5,612 bases of DNA from Cyclobacteriaceae bacterium (lineage in GTDB: Bacteria; Bacteroidota; Bacteroidia; Cytophagales; Cyclobacteriaceae), in the NCBI GenBank assembly GCA_019751475.1, contig JAIENH010000504.1, forward strand, positions 1 through 5,612. Direction: 5' to 3'. Shown here one piece after another: positions 1-5,612 of this stretch. Positions within the stretch are counted from its first letter, which is position 1; the number at the start of each line of letters is the position of its first letter. Position numbers and translations under genes: made by a program. The notes below the pieces were generated by a model. That model saw only the letters and a list, made by a program, of their open reading frames with translations, did not search any database and had not been told where the DNA came from.

Positions 1-992
<992 letters not shown>

Positions 993-1001
993 ATGATTTT
1001 A

Positions 1002-1808
1002 TTATTCCCAGTTGCCGGCAGTAGCCACGTCAATGCGCGAACCAAAGTGCAATGGCTTGCGTGTCTTTTGTTCGTTGCTTTCTTTGCGGGCCGGGTTGAT
1101 TGGTGCAGGGTCTTTCACTTCAATCACATCCACCTTAAATCCACCCTTGTCCACTTTGCTGACAAAAATGTCAAACATCTTTCCGGTGCCAGGCACCTCA
1201 CCAATTTTGCGCACGTCAATGTTCGGGTTAAAGATGTAGTCGGAATAGTTGATCAGTACCTTGCCCTTTTTTACGGCTTCACCTTCGCGCACTTCTGACA
1301 AGCTCACGATAGTACCTTTTTCCTGGAAGGGGGGCTCATTCGTGCGGTCACCCACCTTTATAGAGTATGCTTTCATGTTCTTAATTACCTGGTCGCCTAC
1401 TTTTACTTTATATCCCAAGAAAATGCCATTGTCGGTAGCATTGAGGGTGTAGTTCTTTTTGAAGATGCGCTCCTTGGCAGAGATGAATCCCAGCGTATCG
1501 ATTTTAATCTCTACTTTCTCACCGCCATAGGCTTGCTGGGTTATGATCTCCCTGCGCTCCAAAATCGGCACCTGTCCTTTTTCGATGAAATCCGCCAGAG
1601 AGTCCCAATTGCTGGTATATTTTCCAAATTGCTCTTGAAACACCGATTCTGCTTCGCGAATCAACTTCAGGCGTTCAATTACACCTTTTTCTGTCGTTTC
1701 AATTAAAGCACGGTCATCAATGACTTTCTGAATGCTGTTATAAAGATACCCCACCAACACTAAGCTGGCGGCTATGAGTACTACGGTTAGGATTTTCGTC
1801 AGGTTCAT
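1002..1808 (-). CDS. Hypothetical single-pass membrane protein, 268 aa
   Basis: I do not recognise a named family. The N-terminus (MNLTKIL) leads into one hydrophobic helix at about residues 5-23, so the protein is probably anchored in the inner membrane with its C-terminal 240 residues outside the cytoplasm. Residues 30-80 are charged and helical (IERLKLIREAESVFQEQFGKY), then SNWDSLADFIEKG, a pattern like the helix and first loop of type II/IV pilins. A prepilin peptidase site and Glu5 are absent, so it is not a standard pilin. The rest is predicted strand-rich, with two similar stretches, YKVKVGD (133-139) and YSIKVGD (148-154). The C-terminal tail (about 233-268) is rich in charge and proline, so likely flexible. 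I chose the ATG at 1808-1806 because the frame further upstream only overlaps the Nudix gene and has no membrane or family features. It ends in tandem TAA TAA (1004-999). Confidence 0.8.
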   Translation of the reverse strand: MNLTKILTVVLIAASLVLVGYLYNSIQKVIDDRALIETTEKGVIERLKLIREAESVFQEQFGKYTSNWDSLADFIEKGQVPILERREIITQQAYGGEKVEIKIDTLGFISAKERIFKKNYTLNATDNGIFLGYKVKVGDQVIKNMKAYSIKVGDRTNEPPFQEKGTIVSLSEVREGEAVKKGKVLINYSDYIFNPNIDVRKIGEVPGTGKMFDIFVSKVDKGGFKVDVIEVKDPAPINPARKESNEQKTRKPLHFGSRIDVATAGNWE

Positions 1809-1827
1809 TGGTTCAGGTTTTAGCTTG

Positions 1828-1835
1828 CAATAATA
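1828..1835 (-). promoter_or_regulatory. Weak candidate -7 element for the membrane protein/DUF3822/coaD genes
   Basis: The 91-bp gap between the Nudix stop and the membrane protein start contains TATTATTG on the minus strand, a 7-of-8 match to the Bacteroidota -7 consensus TAnnTTTG, 19 bp ahead of the ATG. I see no convincing -33 TTTG at the usual distance. The gap holds nothing else clear beyond A/T-rich runs. A separate promoter here would let the last three genes be expressed apart from the Nudix gene. Confidence 0.2.
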
Positions 1836-1899
1836 AATCCGTTTTTCGAGATTTTTGAGGTGGTTTATGAGTTTTTTAGTCGGTTTTGGCCGAATCCTA

Positions 1900-2394
1900 T
1901 CAAATTCTAAAATATCCTTGCATCTGGCGGAGTTTTTCAAAGGTAAAGCCCTGGTTGAAAACACCGTGTTTATGATCAGCGGGTAGATTTCGCACTTCCT
2001 GCTCGGTGAAAAAGCCAACCTCGCGTATGATTTGCTTTTTCCGCTCCGGGTCTCGTCCGGGTGCCAGTTCACCACTAATGACCTCAACATCAAAGAACAA
2101 CTCCACCGCGTGAAGAGGAGGCTTGATAAACTCACATCCAAACCTGAATGACCCCGCCTTCACGGTAAGCCCGGTTTCTTCCATAAACTCCCGCTCTACG
2201 TTGGCAGCTGCCGGTTGCCCGAATTCCGCGCCACCACCGGGAGGTGCCCAAAAATCGTGGCCGTACAGACCGAAGTGGTTGACCAACAGCAACCTATTCT
2301 CTCGCCAACAAAGTCCACAAAACCGTATGCGCACCCGGTTTCCATAAATTTCTTTTGCGGATGAATCTAAAGACGACACCGATACGTTACTCAT
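1900..2394 (-). CDS. Nudix hydrolase with variant Nudix box
   Basis: This 164-aa cytoplasmic protein is a Nudix hydrolase, a family that cleaves nucleoside diphosphates linked to another group (X); the substrate cannot be told from sequence. The N-terminal strand (RVRIRFCGLCW, 20-30) and LLLVNH (35-40) match the fold start, followed by FWAPPGGG (48-55). The Nudix box spans residues 54-76: G54, x5, Q60, x7, then R68-E69-F-M-E72-E73-T-G75-L76. The REUxEExGU half, which carries the metal ligands, is intact, but the first conserved Glu of GX5E is Gln60 (codon CAA). I chose the ATG at 2394-2392; a GTG at 2427 would add 11 residues with no family similarity and lies only 5 bp from the divergent gene. 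The gene heads the minus-strand cluster, 91 bp before the membrane protein, so co-transcription is possible but not certain. Confidence 0.9.
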   Translation of the reverse strand: MSNVSVSSLDSSAKEIYGNRVRIRFCGLCWRENRLLLVNHFGLYGHDFWAPPGGGAEFGQPAAANVEREFMEETGLTVKAGSFRFGCEFIKPPLHAVELFFDVEVISGELAPGRDPERKKQIIREVGFFTEQEVRNLPADHKHGVFNQGFTFEKLRQMQGYFRI

Positions 2395-2408
2395 CTGTGG
2401 TAAATGCC

Positions 2409-2416
2409 TAAATTCG
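2409..2416 (+). promoter_or_regulatory. Weak candidate -7 element for the DUF1573 gene
   Basis: TAAATTCG lies in the 38-bp divergent gap, 16 bp before the ATG at 2433. It matches TAnnTTTG except for one C. No clear -33 TTTG is present, and any upstream element would fall inside the start of the Nudix gene. The same gap must also hold the Nudix promoter, for which I found no good -7 match. Confidence 0.2.
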
Positions 2417-2432
2417 TAAAAAATCACGTTGT

Positions 2433-2831
2433 ATGAGCAGGATATTTTTTGTTTTGATGTTTTTAGTGATTTCAGTCGGTGCGATGGCTCAAACTACCGG
2501 CCCGGTTATCACCTGGGAGAAGCCCACACACGATTTCGGAGATATTACCCAGGGTGACAAAGTGGAGCATACTTTTTCGTTTAAGAACTCAGGCAATGAG
2601 CCCCTCATTATTACCAATGTGCAAGTCACATGCGGTTGCACCACACCCAAAGGCTGGGCACGCGATCCAATACTTCCAGGTCAATCCGGAGAAATTACAG
2701 TAGCATTTAATAGTCTGGGAAAATACGGCAAGCAAAATAAAGTGGTAACGATTGTATCAAATGCCGTGAATTCAGAAGGAACCCAAGTGGTGTTCACTGC
2801 CAATGTCTTGGAAAAGAAAGCGCCTAACTAG
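2433..2831 (+). CDS. DUF1573 family secreted protein
   Basis: This 132-aa exported protein has a signal peptide: a short basic start (MSR), a hydrophobic core IFFVLMFLVISVG (4-16) and a likely signal peptidase I site AMA|Q after residue 19. No cysteine follows the cleavage site, so it is not a lipoprotein. The mature part is one immunoglobulin-like beta-sandwich of the DUF1573 type: THDFGDITQGDKVEHTFSFKN (starting at 32), EPLIITNVQVTCGCTTP (56-72) with the family's CGCT motif (C67, C69), then the LPGQSGEITVAF strand (81-92) and KVVTIVSN (103-110). The family is abundant in Bacteroidota; no enzymatic role is known and a structural or adhesion role is only inferred. It is a single-gene unit, divergent from the Nudix gene and convergent with DUF423, followed by a hairpin. 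The length is normal for a one-domain member. Confidence 0.9.
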   Translation: MSRIFFVLMFLVISVGAMAQTTGPVITWEKPTHDFGDITQGDKVEHTFSFKNSGNEPLIITNVQVTCGCTTPKGWARDPILPGQSGEITVAFNSLGKYGKQNKVVTIVSNAVNSEGTQVVFTANVLEKKAPN

Positions 2832-2848
2832 CTATCTCAAAAGTTACC

Positions 2849-2884
2849 TAGGCGTCATGACACTTTTAAAGTGTCAGACGCCTA
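2849..2884. terminator. Imperfect inverted repeat between convergent genes, probable bidirectional terminator
   Basis: The arms TAGGCGTC (2849-2856) and GACGCCTA (2877-2884) enclose a perfect 9-1-9 palindrome TGACACTTTTAAAGTGTCA (2858-2876). Only A2857 is unpaired along the stem. The element sits in the 57-bp gap between the stop codons of the DUF1573 and DUF423 genes, the expected place for a shared terminator. Its flanking T-runs are weak: on the plus strand AAAAATCATTT follows, and on the minus strand AACTTTTGAG follows. It could therefore also be a dispersed palindromic repeat or a protein-binding site. Confidence 0.6.
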
Positions 2885-2888
2885 AAAA

Positions 2889-3260
2889 TCATTTACTCTG
2901 TACAAATGACCAGGCCATTCTGGCCCAGCCCGCAATAAGTGAAACACCACCGATGGGTGTGATAGCACCCCACCACGATTGATTGGTGAGCGAGAGGATA
3001 TACAGACTGCCGCTGAAAATTATCGTTCCGACAAGAAACAAAACAGGCGCCAGCCTCAGTGAAGGTATTTTTTCCAGCAGTATTCCGGCACCTAAAATTG
3101 CCATTGTATGATAAAACTGGTAGCGCACTGCCAACTCAAATGTCTCCGCTCGTCCGTTGACTTCCAGCACAGCTTTGAGTGCATGAGCGCCAAACGCCCC
3201 GATGCCCACTGCCAGTAAGCCAAGAATGGATCCTGTAATAAGTGCAGTGCGTTGGTTCAT
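2889..3260 (-). CDS. DUF423 family four-helix membrane protein
   Basis: This 123-aa integral membrane protein belongs to DUF423 (the YgdD/YwdK group), small inner-membrane proteins of unknown function. Four hydrophobic segments are visible at about residues 5-28, 48-63, 70-91 and 98-119. Family signatures are GAFGAHAL (21-28), YQFYHTMAIL (47-56), FSGSLY (82-87) and ITPIGG (100-105) followed by GW. The ATG at 3260-3258 gives the normal family length; the longer open frame upstream would run into yggS and adds unrelated residues. It follows yggS by 13 bp and is almost certainly cotranscribed with it. The stop faces the inverted repeat shared with the DUF1573 gene. Nothing in the sequence ties it to PLP metabolism beyond gene order. 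Confidence 0.92.
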   Translation of the reverse strand: MNQRTALITGSILGLLAVGIGAFGAHALKAVLEVNGRAETFELAVRYQFYHTMAILGAGILLEKIPSLRLAPVLFLVGTIIFSGSLYILSLTNQSWWGAITPIGGVSLIAGWARMAWSFVQSK

Positions 3261-3273
3261 ATGTAAGAATGTT

Positions 3274-3957
3274 TTAGTGTGCCGCAGAATAGTTTCGCTC
3301 GCCAAATATGGCCGTACCAATGCGCACCAGCGTGCTGCCCTCTTCCAGGGCAATCTTATAATCCGCACTCATGCCCATGGATAGTTCCTTCATGGTGATA
3401 TTCGGAGAGAGGGTGGAGGACTTTAGACTTTCAAACAAACTTTTCAACATTTTAAACTCCTGCCTGATCTGACCTTGATTTTCGGTGAGCGTTGCTATGC
3501 CCATCAGCCCGTTAATCTTGACAAACTCCATCTTGGCAACTTCAGGTGAGTGGATCAGGTCGAATAGCTCTGTCTGATCAAGACCAAACTTGGTTTCTTC
3601 TTTGGCGATGTAGACCTGTAGAAGGCAATGGATTAAGCGCCCTGCTTTTTGGCCTTGCTTGTTGATTTCCTCCAGCAGGCGAAGGCTGTCCACCGAGTGG
3701 ATGAGCGAAACAAACGGAGCGATGTACTTGACTTTGTTGCGTTGCAAATGACCGATCAGGTGCCACTGAATGTCAGCCGGGAGTAGGGGTTGCTTGTCGG
3801 CCATTTCTTGTACTTTGTTCTCACCAAAGATTCGTTGACCCGCATCGTACGCCTCGCGGATCCGCTCAACAGGGTGGGTCTTGCTTACGGCAATCAAATT
3901 GGCCTTAAACTGATTTACCTCGCCCCGGAATTTCTCTATGTTATCTTTGATTCCCAT
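3274..3957 (-). CDS. yggS: YggS-type pyridoxal phosphate homeostasis protein
   Basis: This 227-aa cytoplasmic protein belongs to the YggS/PROSC (PLPBP) family, which binds pyridoxal 5'-phosphate and helps keep vitamin B6 and amino-acid pools balanced without known catalysis. It has the fold of the N-terminal domain of alanine racemase. Seen in order: the PLP lysine in AVSKTHP (K26), FGENKVQE (44-51), WHLIGHLQRNK (65-75), HSVDS, a KFGL segment, GLMGIATLTEN, the phosphate-binding SMGMSADY (193-200) and VRIGTAIFGER (211-221). All the usual motifs are intact and the length is typical. The ATG at 3957-3955 has an A-rich leader and no Shine-Dalgarno sequence. It is the first gene of a pair with DUF423 and diverges from the GH3 gene across 35 bp. 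Confidence 0.96.
   Translation of the reverse strand: MGIKDNIEKFRGEVNQFKANLIAVSKTHPVERIREAYDAGQRIFGENKVQEMADKQPLLPADIQWHLIGHLQRNKVKYIAPFVSLIHSVDSLRLLEEINKQGQKAGRLIHCLLQVYIAKEETKFGLDQTELFDLIHSPEVAKMEFVKINGLMGIATLTENQGQIRQEFKMLKSLFESLKSSTLSPNITMKELSMGMSADYKIALEEGSTLVRIGTAIFGERNYSAAH
3942..3949 (+). promoter_or_regulatory. Candidate -7 element(s) for the GH3 gene
   Basis: TATCTTTG at 3942-3949 matches the Bacteroidota -7 consensus TAnnTTTG at every fixed position. A near copy, TATCTTTA, occurs at 3960-3967, so TTATCTTT is repeated 18 bp apart. Either could serve the GH3 start at 3993. No good -33 TTTG lies at the expected distance from either, and the first copy overlaps the yggS start region. 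Confidence 0.3.
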
Positions 3958-3985
3958 TTTATCTTTAGCCCTGCCAAATCAACGG

Positions 3986-3993
3986 CAAAAATA
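3986..3993 (-). promoter_or_regulatory. Candidate -7 element for the yggS-DUF423 pair
   Basis: On the minus strand TATTTTTG matches TAnnTTTG at every fixed position and lies 28 bp before the yggS ATG, leaving room for a leader of about 20 bases. Its last base is the A of the divergent GH3 start codon, so the two promoters would interleave. A TTTTTC run 22 bp upstream is a poor -33 element. Confidence 0.35.
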
Positions 3994-5525
3994 TGGCTAT
4001 ACTGGGTACGTTGCTGAAAAAGGGAATAAAACTTCGCGAGAACCTTGAGCAGGAGTATTCGTCACCGCTGGAGCTTCAAAAACGAGAACTGAAAGAATTG
4101 CTCATCACGGCCAGTGCCACGGAAATGGGTAAGTATTACAATTTTTCAGACATCCTGCTGAATTTCCGGAAAGGGCAGAAAGGTTTCTATGAATCCTTCA
4201 AGCGTATACCGCTTCACGATTATAATAAAATTTATAAAGACTGGTGGCAGCTTTCGCTCAAGGGTGTAAAAAATGTTACCTGGCCAGGCCGCGTTAAATA
4301 TTTCGCGCTAAGCTCAGGTACGTCCGAAGCTTCTTCAAAATATATTCCTGTCACCAAAGACATGACGAAGGCAATGCAGAAGACCAGCATTCGCCAGATA
4401 CTCACGCTGTCCAAATACGACTTGCCGCCTGAACTCTTTGAAGCAGGCATTCTCATGATTGGAGGTAGTACGCACTTGAACAAGCGAGGCAGTTACTTTG
4501 AAGGCGACTTGAGTGGCATTCAAGCTGCACGCCTTCCGTTTTGGTTTCAACATTTCTATAAGCCTGGAAGAAAGATTGCCAAGACCCGCAAGTGGGATGC
4601 CAAGCTGGAAGAGATCACCCGCAAGGCACCCAAGTGGGATATTGGCATTGTAGTGGGTGTGCCCGCCTGGATTCAGATTTTACTGGAGAAGATCATTGCT
4701 TATCACAAGCTATCCAACATTCATGAGATTTGGCCTAACCTTCGTGTGTATGTGCACGGTGGAGTTTCTTTTGATCCCTATCGCAAAGGTTTTGAGAAAT
4801 TGTTAGGCCGTCCCATCTACTACATTGAGACATACTTGGCCTCCGAGGGATTCATTGCTTATCAAACTGTTCCGAATCATCGGTCGATGAAACTGGTGCT
4901 TAACAATGGCATCTTCTACGAGTTTGTGCCTTTCAATTCTGAAAATTTTCAAACCAATGGCGAGCTGCTTCCGGAAGCTAAGACCGTGATGATTGACGAA
5001 GTGGAAGAAGGAAAAGAGTATGCCATTTTACTCACCACCTGTGCCGGGGCCTGGCGCTATCTGATTGGCGATGTAATTAAGTTCACTTCCGTGGAGGAAT
5101 GTGAGATTCAGATCACGGGCCGTACCAAGCACTTCCTCAGTCTCTGTGGTGAGCACCTTTCGGTGGATAACATGAACAAGGCCATCGAGTTGGTGTCAAA
5201 TGAACTGAATGTAGATATTAAGGAGTTTACCGTGGCTGGTGTGCCGCACGGCTCGCTCTTTGCGCATCATTGGTTTGTAGGCACCGATGGCTCGCCCGAC
5301 CCTAAACTACTCAAAGAGCGACTTGATCATTACCTGAAAGAACTCAACGATGACTATGCCGTGGAGCGCAGTGCCGCGCTCAAAGACGTAACGGTTGACG
5401 TACTGCCCGTTGGCAAGTTTTACGATTGGATGAAGTCAAAAGGGAAGGCTGGCGGACAGACCAAATTTCCCCGGGTGTTGAAGAGTTCGCAACTGGAAGA
5501 CTGGAAATCGTTCATCTCCAAGTGA
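3993..5525 (+). CDS. GH3 family acyl-adenylating protein
   Basis: This 510-aa soluble protein is a bacterial member of the GH3 family. Plant GH3 enzymes belong to the adenylate-forming superfamily: they activate a small acid (auxin, jasmonate, benzoates) with ATP and join it to an amino acid. The substrates of bacterial members are mostly unknown. Nucleotide-binding motif 1 is SSGTSEASSKYIP (107-119), motif 2 is YLASEG (281-286) and motif 3 is YLIGDVIKF (356-364). GRTKH (376-380) lies near the domain hinge, and the C-terminal GQTKFPR (488-494) matches the conserved lysine segment of plant GH3 proteins. All catalytic motifs are present, so it is probably active. The length is near the family norm, slightly shorter than plant enzymes. 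The ATG at 3993 has an A-rich leader. Its TGA overlaps the GTG of the downstream LysE-type gene. Confidence 0.93.
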   Translation: MAILGTLLKKGIKLRENLEQEYSSPLELQKRELKELLITASATEMGKYYNFSDILLNFRKGQKGFYESFKRIPLHDYNKIYKDWWQLSLKGVKNVTWPGRVKYFALSSGTSEASSKYIPVTKDMTKAMQKTSIRQILTLSKYDLPPELFEAGILMIGGSTHLNKRGSYFEGDLSGIQAARLPFWFQHFYKPGRKIAKTRKWDAKLEEITRKAPKWDIGIVVGVPAWIQILLEKIIAYHKLSNIHEIWPNLRVYVHGGVSFDPYRKGFEKLLGRPIYYIETYLASEGFIAYQTVPNHRSMKLVLNNGIFYEFVPFNSENFQTNGELLPEAKTVMIDEVEEGKEYAILLTTCAGAWRYLIGDVIKFTSVEECEIQITGRTKHFLSLCGEHLSVDNMNKAIELVSNELNVDIKEFTVAGVPHGSLFAHHWFVGTDGSPDPKLLKERLDHYLKELNDDYAVERSAALKDVTVDVLPVGKFYDWMKSKGKAGGQTKFPRVLKSSQLEDWKSFISK

Positions 5526-5612
5526 TAGAAGTCATCACGAACGGTATTCAGTTGGGGCTGGTGCTCACCTTCCTGGTGGGGCCGGTTTTCTTTACCATCC
5601 TTCAAACCAGCC
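5522..5612 (+). CDS. LysE-type transporter, N-terminal 30 residues (cut by window edge)
   Basis: The frame opening at GTG 5522-5524 reads (M)IEVITNGIQLGLVLTFLV, then GPVFFTILQTS, and runs off the window. A hydrophobic first helix followed by GPVFFxxLQTS is the typical start of LysE/RhtB-family translocators, inner-membrane exporters of amino acids and related small molecules, about 200 residues long. The GTG overlaps the GH3 stop codon (GTGA, 5522-5525), which supports translational coupling and one transcript. No ATG is available nearby in this frame. The family call rests on a short segment, and the substrate cannot be inferred from it. Confidence 0.78.
   Translation, partial: MIEVITNGIQLGLVLTFLVGPVFFTILQTS

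Noticed and set aside
1002..1808. Canonical type IV prepilin
   Set aside because: No G/A cleavage site before the hydrophobic helix and no Glu at position 5 of a mature pilin; only a loose resemblance remains.
1869..1892. Short inverted repeat CGGTTTTGGCCG after the Nudix gene as a terminator
   Set aside because: The stem is only three base pairs and no clear T-run follows on the minus strand.
1809..2141. In-frame extension upstream of the 268-aa membrane protein
   Set aside because: It lies inside the Nudix gene in another frame, looks compositionally random, and would bury the membrane helix at residue 116; the ATG at 1808 gives a sensible N-terminus.
2395..2427. GTG start adding 11 residues to the Nudix protein
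   Set aside because: The added residues do not resemble the family, and it would leave only 5 bp to the divergent gene; the ATG at 2394 is better.
2433..2500. Lipoprotein signal on the DUF1573 protein
   Set aside because: No lipobox cysteine; the site AMA|Q fits signal peptidase I.
3261..3368. N-terminal extension of the DUF423 protein into yggS
   Set aside because: The extension is arginine-rich, overlaps yggS out of frame, and exceeds the family length; the ATG at 3260 gives the normal start.
5420..5605. Minus-strand 61-codon open frame at the right edge
   Set aside because: It is antisense to the GH3 end and the LysE-type start, with low-complexity charged content and no family features.

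Overview
This window looks like chromosomal, largely housekeeping DNA from a member of the Bacteroidota, probably Cytophagales-like. The evidence for this is the Bacteroidota-associated families (DUF3822 next to coaD, a DUF1573 periplasmic protein, a bacterial GH3 protein), starts with A/T-rich leaders and no clear Shine-Dalgarno sequence, and good matches to the Bacteroidota -7 promoter element TAnnTTTG. No rRNA, tRNA, insertion sequence, prophage gene or CRISPR array is visible.

Layout. (1) Positions 1-2394 form a minus-strand cluster, read right to left: a Nudix hydrolase, a single-pass membrane protein of unknown function, a DUF3822 protein, and the first 37 codons of coaD, which runs off the left edge. 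The last three genes are tightly packed: a 9-bp gap, then an ATGA overlap. (2) Positions 2433-2831 hold a secreted DUF1573 protein on the plus strand, divergent from the Nudix gene. (3) Positions 2849-2884 hold a strong inverted repeat between convergent genes, probably a two-way terminator. (4) Positions 2889-3957 are a minus-strand pair, yggS (PLP homeostasis) followed 13 bp later by a four-helix DUF423 membrane protein. (5) From 3993 to the right edge, on the plus strand, come a 510-aa GH3-family acyl-adenylate/amido-synthetase homologue and the start of a LysE-type exporter, joined by a GTGA stop/start overlap.

How the genes may work together. Most pairs look like ordinary operon neighbours. 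Two sets deserve attention. The DUF3822 protein has the sequence rhythm of an actin-like (PilM-like) fold without obvious nucleotide-binding residues, and is cotranscribed with a one-TM protein whose region after the membrane helix resembles a pilin or PilN-type protein. GH3 coupled to LysE suggests a make-and-export unit for an acyl-amino-acid conjugate. Both are inferences from sequence patterns and gene order. No clearly new system is proven here.
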